From positions 6,607 through 57,926 of the forward strand of contig CADEFQ010000010.1 in NCBI GenBank assembly GCA_902826635.1: a DNA stretch of 51,320 nucleotides, in the 5' to 3' direction. The position numbers and the translations under genes are program-made. Shown here one piece after another: positions 1-8,566 of this stretch. This stretch comes from an uncultured Pseudomonadota bacterium. Its GTDB lineage: Bacteria > Pseudomonadota > Gammaproteobacteria > Steroidobacterales > Steroidobacteraceae. Every line of letters begins with the position of its first letter. The first letter of the stretch is position 1. The notes below the pieces were generated by a model. That model worked only from the letters and a program-made list of their open reading frames with translations. It was not told where the DNA came from and searched no databases.

Positions 1-125
1 TCGCCCGTGGCGGAGACGTCGGCCGAACCTGCGGTGCGGCCGACAGCCGCGTGCGCAGTCGACGACAGCACACCGGCGACGCCTATCAAGAGCACTGCTG
101 CCGTCTTCATCGTTCTGGTGATCAC
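1..125 (-). CDS. N-terminus of secreted RHS/SpvB-like protein (partial)
   Basis: Only the first codons are inside the window; the gene runs off the left edge. A GTG at 125 follows a good Shine-Dalgarno (GAGGGGG, about 6 nt upstream). In-frame ATGs lie at 146 and 110. From the ATG at 110 the protein has a short basic start, a hydrophobic core (AAVLLIGVAGVL) and an A-H-A cleavage site, so it is probably exported. The mature start, AVGRTAGSADVSATG, resembles the opening of RHS/YD-repeat and SpvB/TcdB-type proteins, where an AVGRTxG...VSxxG segment precedes the first beta structure. That assignment rests on about 15 residues and is tentative. It follows the TonB-C-like gene after a gap of fewer than 50 nt, so the two may be cotranscribed. 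Confidence 0.45.
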   Translation of the reverse strand, partial: MITRTMKTAAVLLIGVAGVLSSTAHAAVGRTAGSADVSATG

Positions 126-171
126 GACGTACCCCCTCACAATCATCTGCGTGACGTGGCGCATTTGTTGT

Positions 172-831
172 TCAGTACCCCGAAAGGTCCAGTGTCAGCG
201 AGCTCCCCATCGCAAGGCCCGTCGGCGGCGAGGGCAGCGGCGAGGCGCGACGAATCGCGCTCGCCAGCAAAAGCTTCCGCCCGGAATCGAAGGTGCAGGC
301 GTCCAGATCGACGTCGAGCACTTCGCCGCGCTCGTTCTGGATCACCCGTACCTGACAAGGACCCATCTCATTCGGCGAGCTGGTCGCTGCCATCTCGAGC
401 ACGCGCGACAATCGACCCTGAATCTGCCCCAGATACACCCCCTGCAAGCGCTCGAGTTCGATCGTGTCGGCGCCCGAGTCCGCTGCGCGCGCCGAGTCAA
501 ACGCATCCGCGACGACGGCTTCAACCGCCAGCGGCCGGAGCACCGAGAGTTCAATTGCTAATCGCGGCTCGGGGAGGTTAGGAAGAAGGGACACAGGTGC
601 GATGGCGGCCGGGGAGCTGGGCTCACTCAAACTCACCGCAGCGATGAGCGCGAGCGACGCCGGATGCCGCTCGTCCTTGGAATCTGACGCATGAGGCTTC
701 GGCACCAGCAGCACAGCGATCAATCCGGCGTGCAACGCGATGGAGTTCGCCGCGAACACGAGAGATCGCGCTACACGGCGCACTTCTCGCGCAACCGGCG
801 CCGGACTGCTCAGGGAGACAATGCCATACAC
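172..831 (-). CDS. TonB C-terminal-like (TonB/TolA family) protein
   Basis: A 219-residue protein with one membrane anchor near the N-terminus (about residues 22-46, VARSLVFAANSIALHAGLIAVLL), a spacer, and a C-terminal domain of about 95 residues. In TonB and TolA family proteins the last domain contacts outer-membrane receptors or envelope partners. The pattern here, a basal helix, then VRVIQNERGEVLDVDLDAC, then AIRRASPLPSPP and a terminal beta strand, matches TonB_C. The long Pro-Lys periplasmic spacer of classical TonB is absent, so it is probably a specialised relative. It precedes the RHS-like gene. A TATAAA element at 861-866 (read on the minus strand) is a weak promoter candidate. Family call fairly secure; partner unknown. 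Confidence 0.6.
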   Translation of the reverse strand: MYGIVSLSSPAPVAREVRRVARSLVFAANSIALHAGLIAVLLVPKPHASDSKDERHPASLALIAAVSLSEPSSPAAIAPVSLLPNLPEPRLAIELSVLRPLAVEAVVADAFDSARAADSGADTIELERLQGVYLGQIQGRLSRVLEMAATSSPNEMGPCQVRVIQNERGEVLDVDLDACTFDSGRKLLLASAIRRASPLPSPPTGLAMGSSLTLDLSGY

Positions 832-1161
832 GCTCGCGACCCCCGTAGCGTCTAGACATCTTTATATGTATGAAACGCGGGACAACATTGATCTCGTCGC
901 ATGCCTCGTGTCAAGGGCCTTGCGAACTATCAGATGCCCGGCCGCTTGAAGAATCACGGTGCATCGAGTGCGGTCAGCGCGCCGATGGGCCTGTCCGCGC
1001 GCGAGCGTCTCCTCACCGCAAATCCAGAAGGCGTACTTGGCAGCATCGCGGGTCCGCCACGGGGCCTGGGGCGGCGTCTGTCGCGCGCTGCCGGCGCTTG
1101 TGATTAACTTTGACCTTTCCCGCGCCCGGCCCACGGGCGCGACCACCATCCGGGATACAGC
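832..1161. other. Gene-free stretch between divergent genes
   Basis: 330 bp between the minus-strand TonB-like gene and the plus-strand enoyl-CoA hydratase. It holds an AT-rich patch at 856-872 that could carry the promoter of the minus-strand gene (TATAAA at 866-861). The short open frames here (for example 901-1107 plus) lack a good SD and any recognisable domain. I see no RNA gene, repeat or convincing terminator. Confidence 0.5.
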
Positions 1162-1950
1162 ATGGGCGCGAGCGCGAACAGCGTACGGGTCGAGATCGGC
1201 GATGCAGGCGTCGCGCGGCTCACGCTCGCGAGGCCCGAACGGCGCAACGCGTTCGACGGCGCCCTGGTTGCAGCGCTCCACGAAGCCATCGGTGTGCTCG
1301 ATCGCGACCCCGCGGTGCGAGTCATCGTGATGACCGGCGCCGGTGATACTTTCTGTGCGGGCGCCGACCTCGAGCACATGCGCGCCATGGCGGAAGCCTC
1401 CGAGCAGGAGAACTACACCGACGCACTCGAGCTGGCCGAAATGCTGGCAGCGCTCGACGAGTGCAGCAAGCCGCTCGTCGCGCGCGTCAATGGCGACGCC
1501 TTTGGTGGCGGCGTCGGCCTCGTCGCCTGTTGCGACATCGCGGTCGGGCTCGGTTCCGCGCGCTTCGCGCTTTCCGAAGTGCGGCTCGGCCTCGTCCCCG
1601 CAACGATCTCGCCGTATGTCGTTGCGGCCATCGGCGCCCGCGCAACGCGCGCGCTTGCGCTCACCGGCGAGCGCTTCGACGGTGCGCGGGCCCACGCGAT
1701 CGGCCTCCTGCATGAAGTCGCGACGAGCCTGCCGCTGCTCGACTCGGCCGTCGATCGCATCATTGCGGAACTGCTGCAGGGCGCCCCGCAGGCGCAGGGC
1801 GAGGCGAAGGCGCTGGTGCGGGAAGTGGCGGACGCACCGCGCGACGCGGCGTTGCGGCGATCGACGAGCCATCGGCTTGCGCGCCTGCGTCTTTCGCAGG
1901 AAGCGCGCACACGCGTGGCGGCATTCCTCGCGCGCCGCACGCGCTTGTGA
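1162..1950 (+). CDS. Enoyl-CoA hydratase/isomerase family, methylglutaconyl-CoA hydratase-like
   Basis: A crotonase-fold enzyme of 262 residues, the usual family length. The CoA/oxyanion-hole segment TFCAGADL is at about 63-70 and the second glycine loop FGGGVGL at 114-120. SEVRLGLVPATIS (138-150) carries the catalytic-type Glu139. This last segment, with ISPYVVAAIGAR after it, is typical of LiuC/AtuE-type 3-methylglutaconyl-CoA hydratases, which act in leucine or isoprenoid-acid degradation. The exact substrate is inferred. It starts at an ATG with GGGA upstream and is followed after 44 nt by an SDR dehydrogenase and then ETF-QO and acetoacetyl-CoA synthetase, a context that fits branched-chain acyl-CoA oxidation. 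The other liu genes (carboxylase subunits, isovaleryl-CoA dehydrogenase) are not in the window. Confidence 0.8.
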   Translation: MGASANSVRVEIGDAGVARLTLARPERRNAFDGALVAALHEAIGVLDRDPAVRVIVMTGAGDTFCAGADLEHMRAMAEASEQENYTDALELAEMLAALDECSKPLVARVNGDAFGGGVGLVACCDIAVGLGSARFALSEVRLGLVPATISPYVVAAIGARATRALALTGERFDGARAHAIGLLHEVATSLPLLDSAVDRIIAELLQGAPQAQGEAKALVREVADAPRDAALRRSTSHRLARLRLSQEARTRVAAFLARRTRL

Positions 1951-1994
1951 TTTACTTGTAGACCGCTTTTTCCCCCGCACTCCAGAGGATTTGC

Positions 1995-2762
1995 ATGAAG
2001 ATGAAAGACGCGCGCGCCGTGGTGACGGGCGCTGCCTCCGGCCTCGGCAACGCTGTCGCACGCCATGTCGTGGCGCAAGGCGGCAAGGTCACGCTGCTCG
2101 ACGTGCAGGAAGGTCCCGGTCAGGCCGCCGCGGCGGAACTCGGGGCGGGCGCGCGCTTCGTGAAATGCGACGTGACCTCCGAAGCGGAAGTCAACGCGGC
2201 GATGGAAAGCGCGAAGGCCTTCATGGGCGGCATCAACCTCCTCGTGAACTGTGCGGGCGTGATCGGCGCCGGCCGGGTGCTCGGCCGCAACGGGCCGATG
2301 GCGGGCGACTTCTTCACCAAAGTGATCCATATCAACCTGATCGGCACGTTCCTGTGCGACAAGGCCGCCGCGAACGTCATGCAGGCAAACACGCCGAACG
2401 AGGACGGCGAGCGCGGCCTGCTGATCCACACTTCGTCGGTCGCGGCGTTCGAAGGCCAGATCGGCCAGGCCGCCTATGCGGCGACGAAAGCGGCCGTGAT
2501 GGGCATGACGATGCCGATCGCGCGCGAACTGGCCGCTTTCGGCATTCGCTGCGTCTCGATCGCACCGGGCATTTTCCGCACGCCGATGGTTGCCGGGATG
2601 CCGCAGGACGTGCAGGACTCGCTCGGCCGGCAAGCGCCCTTCCCGGCCCGCCTCGGCAAGCCCGAGGAATATGCGCAGCTCGTGCAGTCGATCTTCGAGA
2701 TCCCGATGTTGAACGGCGAAACGATCCGGCTCGACGGCGCGATCCGGATGCAGCCGAAATGA
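1995..2762 (+). CDS. SDR, type II 3-hydroxyacyl-CoA dehydrogenase (HSD10-like)
   Basis: A classical short-chain dehydrogenase of 255 residues. The NAD-binding motif TGAASGLG is at 11-18, NCAGV at 85-89, the catalytic serine in TSSVA near 147-148, and YAATK at 161-165 (Tyr161, Lys165). The central segment with a long insertion before the catalytic serine (about 128-143) and the C-terminal FPARLGKPEEYAQLV stretch are typical of HSD17B10/type II 3-hydroxyacyl-CoA dehydrogenases. These oxidise 3-hydroxyacyl-CoA, including the 2-methyl-3-hydroxybutyryl-CoA of isoleucine breakdown. D37 (LLD) after the second beta strand favours NAD. It sits between the hydratase and ETF-QO in one transcription direction, so a beta-oxidation role is well supported; chain-length preference is not visible. 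Confidence 0.85.
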   Translation: MKMKDARAVVTGAASGLGNAVARHVVAQGGKVTLLDVQEGPGQAAAAELGAGARFVKCDVTSEAEVNAAMESAKAFMGGINLLVNCAGVIGAGRVLGRNGPMAGDFFTKVIHINLIGTFLCDKAAANVMQANTPNEDGERGLLIHTSSVAAFEGQIGQAAYAATKAAVMGMTMPIARELAAFGIRCVSIAPGIFRTPMVAGMPQDVQDSLGRQAPFPARLGKPEEYAQLVQSIFEIPMLNGETIRLDGAIRMQPK

Positions 2763-2790
2763 AGCGGAACCGAACGGTCGGAGCGTGATC

Positions 2791-4413
2791 GTGGCGCAAA
2801 CCTCCAGCGAGGCTGTGGCACGCGACGTCATGGAATACGATTTCGTGATCGTCGGCGCGGGCCCCGCCGGGCTTGCGTGCGCGATCCGCCTGAAGCAACT
2901 GCAGCCCGACGCGAGCGTCTGTGTGCTCGAGAAGGGCGCGGCGGTGGGCGCGCATTCGCTGTCGGGCGCCGTCATGGAGCCCGGCCCACTCGACCAGCTC
3001 GCGCCCGAATGGCGCGACGCGAAGCTTGGCGTGTGCATTCCCGCGACGCACGACGAGCTGCGCCTGCTCACTCGCAAGGGCGCGCGGCGCCTGCCGGTGC
3101 CGCCTCAGCAGCGCAATCACGGCAATTTCATTCTCTCGCTCGGGCTCCTGACGCCCTGGCTCGCGCAGAAGGCGGAAGGCCTCGGCGTTGATGTCTTCGC
3201 AGGGTTCGCTGCCGCCGCGCCGCTGTTTGACGCTTCAGGCGCCGTGGCCGGCGTGCAGATCGGCGACATGGGCCTTCTGAAAAACGGCGAGCCCGGCCCG
3301 AGCTATGCGCCGGGTCCCGAGATCCGCGCGCGCACGACCGTGCTGGCGGAAGGCTGTCGCGGCAGCGTGACGAAGCGGCTCATCAAGCACTACGCGCTCG
3401 ACGCGGGCAGCCATCCGCAGACCTATGGCCTCGGCCTCAAGGAACTGTGGCAGCTGCCGGCGGGGCGGACCGCGCCCGGCCTCATCCAGCACAGCGTCGG
3501 CTGGCCGCTCGACAACGCCACGTACGGCGGCAGTTTCATCTATCACCTCGGCGACGATCGCGTCTATGTCGGCTTCGTCGCCGGCCTCGACTACATCGAT
3601 CCGCGGTTCGAGCCCTTCGAGGCATTCCAGCAATTCAAACACCATTCCGCCGTGAAGCCTTTGCTCGAGGGCGGCGAGATTCTCGCCGCGGGTGCGCGCA
3701 CGATCGCAGCCGGCGGCTGGCAATCGCTGCCGAAGCTCGAGATGCCGGGCGCAGTGATCGTCGGCGATGCCGGCGGCACGCTCAACTTCCCGAAGATCAA
3801 AGGCATTCATCAGGCGATCCGCTCGGGCGCGCTCGCCGCGGAGCACCTGGCAGTCTCGGGCGCGCCGGCGGGCTTCGATGCGCTGTGGCGCGCCTCGCCG
3901 GGCGGGCGTGAGCTGCGCAAAGTGCGCAACTTCAAACCGGGCTTCAAGCGTGGACTGTGGTTCGGACTCGCGAACGCCGCAGTCGAAGTGGTGACCGGCG
4001 GGCGCACACCGTGGACCCTGCGCAATTCCGACAACGCCGCCGCGATGCGCCGCCTCGACGAGTACACCTCACCCGATCGCGGCTGGGTCGAACGCACTCT
4101 GCCGCCGCGCGATCGGCTCGCGTCCGTGTTCTTCGCCGCGACCACCCACGATGAAGCGCAGCCCGCGCACCTCAAGGTCGCCGACACGCACATCTGCGCG
4201 ACGCGCTGCCGTACCGAGTACGACAATCCGTGCACACGCTTCTGCCCTGCCAACGTCTACGAAATGGTTGACGATGGTGCGGGCGGCAAGCGATTGCAGA
4301 TCAATGCGGCCAATTGCGTGCACTGCAAGGCCTGTGACATCAAGGACCCCTACGGGATCATCACCTGGACGACGCCGGAAGGCGGTTCGGGGCCCAACTA
4401 CCAGGCACTCTGA
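2791..4413 (+). CDS. Electron transfer flavoprotein-ubiquinone oxidoreductase
   Basis: ETF-QO passes electrons from acyl-CoA dehydrogenases, via ETF, to membrane quinone. The protein has about 540 residues, matching the family. An FAD Rossmann motif (FVIVGAGPAGLACA) lies near the N-terminus, followed by the SLSGAVMEP segment typical of this family. The C-terminal [4Fe-4S] domain carries FCPANVYE and then NCVHCKACDIKDP. I chose the GTG at 2791 because GGAG (2780-2783) sits 7 nt upstream; GTG 2785 and ATG 2830 are alternatives and the FAD domain starts just after the latter. It lies 28 nt after the SDR and 9 nt before acetoacetyl-CoA synthetase. The ETF subunits themselves are not in the window. 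Confidence 0.95.
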   Translation: MAQTSSEAVARDVMEYDFVIVGAGPAGLACAIRLKQLQPDASVCVLEKGAAVGAHSLSGAVMEPGPLDQLAPEWRDAKLGVCIPATHDELRLLTRKGARRLPVPPQQRNHGNFILSLGLLTPWLAQKAEGLGVDVFAGFAAAAPLFDASGAVAGVQIGDMGLLKNGEPGPSYAPGPEIRARTTVLAEGCRGSVTKRLIKHYALDAGSHPQTYGLGLKELWQLPAGRTAPGLIQHSVGWPLDNATYGGSFIYHLGDDRVYVGFVAGLDYIDPRFEPFEAFQQFKHHSAVKPLLEGGEILAAGARTIAAGGWQSLPKLEMPGAVIVGDAGGTLNFPKIKGIHQAIRSGALAAEHLAVSGAPAGFDALWRASPGGRELRKVRNFKPGFKRGLWFGLANAAVEVVTGGRTPWTLRNSDNAAAMRRLDEYTSPDRGWVERTLPPRDRLASVFFAATTHDEAQPAHLKVADTHICATRCRTEYDNPCTRFCPANVYEMVDDGAGGKRLQINAANCVHCKACDIKDPYGIITWTTPEGGSGPNYQAL

Positions 4414-4422
4414 AACTCAGGC

Positions 4423-6369
4423 ATGACGAAACCGATCTGGGCACCCTCTCCCGATAGAATCGACAAAGCGGTCGTCACGCGTTTCAGGTCGTGCGTCAAC
4501 GCGCGCCGCCAGCTGCAGCTCACCGATTACGCCGCGCTTGAAGACTGGTCGCTCAGCCATCCGACCGGGTTCTGGTCGGAGCTCGCGCATTTCAGCGATA
4601 CCCGCGCCGACTGGGGCCAGGGGCCGGTCCTCGACAATGCAGATCGCATGCCGGGCGCGCGCTGGTTCCCGACGGCGCGCCTCAATTTTGCAGAAAACCT
4701 GCTGCGCCATCGCGACGAGCATGCGGCGCTCGTATTCGTGAACGAACGCGGATCGCGCCGCGAAATCCCGCGTCGGGAACTGCAGGATGAGGTCGCCCGC
4801 GTCGCCGATGGCTTGCGGGCGCTCGGGGTCGGTGTCGGCGACCGCGTCGCGGGTTTCCTGCCGAACCTGCCGGAAGCCATCGTCGCGATGCTCGCAACGA
4901 CCAGCCTCGGCGCGATCTGGTCGTCGTGCTCGCCCGATTTCGGCGTGAACGGCGTGCTCGACCGCTTCGGCCAGATCACGCCGAAAGTGCTCTTCACCGC
5001 CGACGGCTATTTCTACGCCGGCAAGACGCTCGATTCGCTCGCGGCGATGGCGCAGGTCGCGCCACAGCTGCCGGGCCTGCTGCGCGTGGTCGTCGTACCG
5101 TACGTGAATGCGCATCCGGCCCTCGGCTCACTCCCGAACGCCGTCCCCTACGGCGATTTCGGCCGCGCGGGCACGAAACTGCGCTTCGAACCACTGCCGT
5201 TCGATCACCCGATCTACATTCTCTATTCGTCGGGCACGACCGGCCAACCGAAGTGCATCGTGCACGGCGCCGGCGGCACGCTGCTGCAGCACCAGAAGGA
5301 GCACCTGCTGCACGTCGACCTGCGGCCCGACGACCGCCTGTTCTATTTCACGACCTGCGGCTGGATGATGTGGAACTGGCTCGCGAGCGGCCTCGCGAGC
5401 GGTGCAACGCTGGTCCTGTACGACGGTTCGCCGTTCCATCCCGGGCCGCGCGTGCTGTGGGACCTGGCGGCCACCGAGCGCGTCGCGATTTTCGGCACGA
5501 GCGCGAAGTACCTTGCCGCACTCGACAAGGCCGGTTTTGAACCGGCGAAGGAAGTCGAACTCACGTCGCTGCGCACCGTGCTGTCCACCGGCTCGCCACT
5601 GATGCCCGAGACCTACGATTTCGTGTACCGGGCGATCAAGCAGGACCTGCAGGTGTCATCGATATCGGGCGGCACCGACATCGTTTCCTGTTTCTGCCTC
5701 GGCAGCCCGGTGCTGCCGGTGCGCAAGGGCGAGATCCAGTGCCGCGGCCTCGGCATGCGCACCGAAGTGTTCGACGACAGTGGCCAGCGCGTCGTCGGCG
5801 CGCGTGGCGAACTCGTGTGCGCCGCGCCGTTTCCGTCGATGCCGGTCGGATTCTGGAACGACCCCGACGGCTCGCGCTATCGCGACGCCTATTTCGCGCG
5901 CTTTGCGAACGTCTGGCACCACGGCGACGATGCGCTCGAGACGGAACACGGCGGCTTCGTGATTTTCGGCCGCTCCGATGCGGTACTGAATCCGGGCGGC
6001 GTGCGCATCGGGACGGCGGAGATCTACCGGCAGGTCGAACAGTTGCCCGAAGTACTCGAATCGCTCGCGATCGGGCAGGAATGGGAAGGCGACGTGCGCG
6101 TCGTGCTGTTCGTGCGCCTGCGCGAAGGCGTCGCGCTCGACGACGCGCTGCGTGCGCGCATCCGCGCCACGATCCGCCACAACACGACGCCGCGCCACGT
6201 CCCCGCGAAGATCATCGCCGTGCCCGACCTGCCACGCACGCTGAGTGGCAAGCTGGTCGAGCTCGCGGTGCGTAACATCGTGCACGGCAAGCCGGTCGTG
6301 AACCGTGACGCGCTCGCGAACCCCGCGGCGCTCGAGCTGTTCCGGAACCTGCCGGAACTCGCGGACTGA
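4423..6369 (+). CDS. Acetoacetyl-CoA synthetase
   Basis: An ANL-superfamily acyl-CoA ligase of 648 residues that activates acetoacetate with ATP and CoA. The P-loop-like motif YSSGTTGQPKCIVHGAGG is near residues 267-284, the aromatic motif FYFTTCGWMMWNWL follows, and the C-terminal LPRTLSGKLVELAVR carries the catalytic-type lysine near 611. The N-terminal ACAS-N region (WSHPTGFWSELAHF-like) and the whole-length match point to acetoacetate rather than acetate as substrate. Here it follows methylglutaconyl-CoA hydratase and ETF-QO. Leucine degradation yields acetoacetate, so the ligase would return that product to acetoacetyl-CoA for thiolysis. The downstream zapE starts 2 nt after its stop. 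Confidence 0.93.
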   Translation: MTKPIWAPSPDRIDKAVVTRFRSCVNARRQLQLTDYAALEDWSLSHPTGFWSELAHFSDTRADWGQGPVLDNADRMPGARWFPTARLNFAENLLRHRDEHAALVFVNERGSRREIPRRELQDEVARVADGLRALGVGVGDRVAGFLPNLPEAIVAMLATTSLGAIWSSCSPDFGVNGVLDRFGQITPKVLFTADGYFYAGKTLDSLAAMAQVAPQLPGLLRVVVVPYVNAHPALGSLPNAVPYGDFGRAGTKLRFEPLPFDHPIYILYSSGTTGQPKCIVHGAGGTLLQHQKEHLLHVDLRPDDRLFYFTTCGWMMWNWLASGLASGATLVLYDGSPFHPGPRVLWDLAATERVAIFGTSAKYLAALDKAGFEPAKEVELTSLRTVLSTGSPLMPETYDFVYRAIKQDLQVSSISGGTDIVSCFCLGSPVLPVRKGEIQCRGLGMRTEVFDDSGQRVVGARGELVCAAPFPSMPVGFWNDPDGSRYRDAYFARFANVWHHGDDALETEHGGFVIFGRSDAVLNPGGVRIGTAEIYRQVEQLPEVLESLAIGQEWEGDVRVVLFVRLREGVALDDALRARIRATIRHNTTPRHVPAKIIAVPDLPRTLSGKLVELAVRNIVHGKPVVNRDALANPAALELFRNLPELAD

Positions 6370-6371
6370 CG

Positions 6372-7478
6372 ATGCCTGCTTCGATCCTCGCGCGCGAGCT
6401 GCAACGGCGCGGCTACGTTCCGGACGCCGCGCAGCTGGCGGCGATCGCGCGCCTCGAGCAACTTCGCGACCGCCTGATTGCGGCCGAGCGCGCCGACCGC
6501 AAGCCCATCGCGCGCGTCCGGCGCTTGCTGCAGGCGCCGCGGCGCGCTGCCGGGCGCGGCATCTACCTCTGGGGCGGGGTGGGCCGCGGCAAGACGCTGC
6601 TGATGGACGCCTTCCACGCGAGCCTGCCGTTCGACGGCAAGCGTCGCCGGCACTTCCATCGGTTCATGCACGACGTGCACGCGCAGCTGACGGCGCTCGC
6701 CGGGACCGAATCACCGCTGACGATCGTCGCCGACCGCCTTGCCACCGACACGCGCGTGCTCTGCCTCGACGAGCTGCACGTCAACGACATCGCCGACGCG
6801 ATGATCCTCGCGCGCCTCTTCACGGCGCTGATCGACCGTGGTGTCACACTCGTCTTCACGTCGAATGTCCCGCCTCAAGGTCTTTATCGCGACGGCCTGC
6901 AACGCCGGCGCTTCCTGCCCGCGATCGCGCTGCTCGAGAAGCACACGGAAGTGATCGCCGTGGACGCCGGCACCGACTACCGCTTGCGCGAACTCGCCAA
7001 GGCGTCCCTGTATCTCGATTCTGCCGCCTCCGATGTCCGCGAGCGGTTGACAAGGCTGTTCGAGTTTTTCGACGGCGGCCCCGGAACGGCGGGCGGCCAT
7101 ATCGACGTCGCGGAGCGGCCGATCGCGGTGGTGCGTGCCGGCGAAAATGCGGTCTGGTTCGAGTTTCCGGCGTTGTGCGAGGGTCCTCGCGGCACCGACG
7201 ACTACATCGAGATCGCCGACGCCTACCCCGCCGTCCTGCTATCGAACGTGCCGGTGCTCGATGCAGCGAGCGACAACGCCGCGCGGCGCTTCATATCGCT
7301 GATCGACGAACTCTACGATCGCGGCGTCAACCTCGTGGTGAGCGCCGCGGCGCCGCCCGACGCGCTCTATCGCGGCACACGGCTGTCGTTCGAATTCGCT
7401 CGCGCGTCGAGCCGCCTCGTTGAAATGCAGACGGAAAAATACCTCGCGCGGGAGCACGGCTGGCGCCCTCGCCCCTAG
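6372..7478 (+). CDS. zapE: Cell division ATPase ZapE (AFG1 family)
   Basis: A 368-residue P-loop ATPase of the ZapE/AFG1 family. In Escherichia coli ZapE associates with the Z-ring under stress and low oxygen; mitochondrial AFG1/LACE1 relatives act in protein quality control. Walker A (GGVGRGKTLLMDAF) lies near residues 67-80 and Walker B (LCLDELHVND) near 129-138. The sensor-like LVFTSNVPPQGLY and the C-terminal LYDRGVNLVVSAAAPP are family signatures. Its stop overlaps the convergent hpd stop by 4 bp. It is packed tightly behind acetoacetyl-CoA synthetase, so it probably depends on the upstream promoter. Assignment is secure. Confidence 0.93.
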   Translation: MPASILARELQRRGYVPDAAQLAAIARLEQLRDRLIAAERADRKPIARVRRLLQAPRRAAGRGIYLWGGVGRGKTLLMDAFHASLPFDGKRRRHFHRFMHDVHAQLTALAGTESPLTIVADRLATDTRVLCLDELHVNDIADAMILARLFTALIDRGVTLVFTSNVPPQGLYRDGLQRRRFLPAIALLEKHTEVIAVDAGTDYRLRELAKASLYLDSAASDVRERLTRLFEFFDGGPGTAGGHIDVAERPIAVVRAGENAVWFEFPALCEGPRGTDDYIEIADAYPAVLLSNVPVLDAASDNAARRFISLIDELYDRGVNLVVSAAAPPDALYRGTRLSFEFARASSRLVEMQTEKYLAREHGWRPRP

Positions 7479-8533
7479 ATCACTCCCCGCCGCACCTGAT
7501 CCAGTTCGATGGATTCGAACAGCGCGCGGAAATTGCCTTCGCCGAAGCCTTCATTGCCCTTGCGCTGGATCACCTCGAAGAAGATCGGGCCGATCACGTT
7601 CTGCGTGAAGATCTGCAGCAGCGTGCCCTCGCCACGATCGGGATTGCCGTCGATCAGGATGCGTCGCCGGCGCAGTTCGTCGATGTTCTCCCCGTGATGC
7701 GGCACGCGCGCTTCGATTCCTTCGTAGTAGGTGTCCGGCGTGTCCTGGAACTCGACGCCACGCTGGTGCAAGGCATCGACCGTGCTGCGAATATCCTGCG
7801 TCGCAAGCGCGATGTGCTGGATCCCCTCGCCGTGGTAGAGCCGCAGGTATTCCTCGATCTGCGATTTGTCGTCCTGGGATTCGTTGATCGGGATGCGGAT
7901 CTTGCCGCAGGGGCTCGTCATCGCGCGGCTGAAGAGCCCGGTGTGCTGCCCTTCGATGTCGAAGTAGCGGATTTCGCGAAAATTGAACAGGCGTTCGTAG
8001 AAGCCCGACCACCTGTCCATGCCACCGCGGTGCACGTTATGGGTCAGGTGGTCGATGCAGGTGAAGCCAACACCCGCGCCCGCCGCGGCCGCAGTGTCCG
8101 GCACCGGCAGGAAGTCGACGTCGTAGATCGACCGGGCGCCGTAGCGATCGACCAGGTACAGCAGCGATCCGCCGATGCCCTCGATCGCCGGAATGTTGAG
8201 TTCCATCGGCCCGACGCGGCCCTGATGCGGCGTCGCACCGAGCGCGATCGCGCGTTCGAAAGCGCGCGCGGCATCCTTGACGCGGAACGCCATCGCGCAC
8301 ACCGACGGCCCGTGCTGGGCGGCGAAAGCCTGCCCGAAGGAGTCCGGCTCGGCATTGATCAGGAAGTTGACGTCGCCCTGGCGATGCAGCGTGACGTCCT
8401 TGCTGCGATGGCGCGCGGTCACCGGGAAACCCATCCGCGCAAACAGCGTGCGCAGCATCCCGGGGTCCGGCGCGGTGTACTCGACGAACTCGAAGCCGTC
8501 GGTGCCCATCGGGTTGTCGAAGCTGGCGACCAT
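7475..8533 (-). CDS. hpd: 4-Hydroxyphenylpyruvate dioxygenase
   Basis: Converts 4-hydroxyphenylpyruvate to homogentisate in tyrosine catabolism. The protein has about 352 residues from ATG 8533 (MVASFDNPMG). The C-terminal vicinal-oxygen-chelate half shows the iron ligands: His in IDHLTHNV, His in IQHIALAT, and Glu in IFFEVIQRKGNEGFGEGNF, which leads into the C-terminal helix that closes the active site. The frame stays open upstream to 8593, but those codons overlap the promoter/operator and have no SD; AGGGTGGGCAGG lies directly before ATG 8533. It is divergent from a MarR regulator across a perfect palindrome. Homogentisate dioxygenase and the later pathway enzymes are absent from the window. 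Confidence 0.95.
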   Translation of the reverse strand: MVASFDNPMGTDGFEFVEYTAPDPGMLRTLFARMGFPVTARHRSKDVTLHRQGDVNFLINAEPDSFGQAFAAQHGPSVCAMAFRVKDAARAFERAIALGATPHQGRVGPMELNIPAIEGIGGSLLYLVDRYGARSIYDVDFLPVPDTAAAAGAGVGFTCIDHLTHNVHRGGMDRWSGFYERLFNFREIRYFDIEGQHTGLFSRAMTSPCGKIRIPINESQDDKSQIEEYLRLYHGEGIQHIALATQDIRSTVDALHQRGVEFQDTPDTYYEGIEARVPHHGENIDELRRRRILIDGNPDRGEGTLLQIFTQNVIGPIFFEVIQRKGNEGFGEGNFRALFESIELDQVRRGVI

Positions 8534-8544
8534 CCTGCCCACCC

Positions 8545-8564
8545 TGCAATTGGTTTCAATTGCA
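8545..8564. promoter_or_regulatory. Perfect palindrome, candidate MarR operator
   Basis: TGCAATTG-GTTT-CAATTGCA is a perfect 8-bp inverted repeat with a 4-bp centre in the 47-bp gap between hpd and the MarR gene. MarR dimers typically bind 16-20 bp palindromes of this form. It lies just downstream of the hpd -10, so occupancy should block hpd, and it also abuts the regulator's own -10. Binding is inferred. Confidence 0.75.
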
Positions 8565-8566
8565 AC

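Noticed and set aside
862..1107. Short open frames on both strands in the gap before the first enoyl-CoA hydratase
   Set aside because: No SD, no recognisable domain, and Arg/Ser/Ala-rich composition typical of chance frames in GC-rich DNA.
862..2061. Long minus-strand frame opposite the methylglutaconyl-CoA hydratase-like gene
   Set aside because: Arg/Gly/Ala-rich shadow of the plus-strand gene with no domain of its own.
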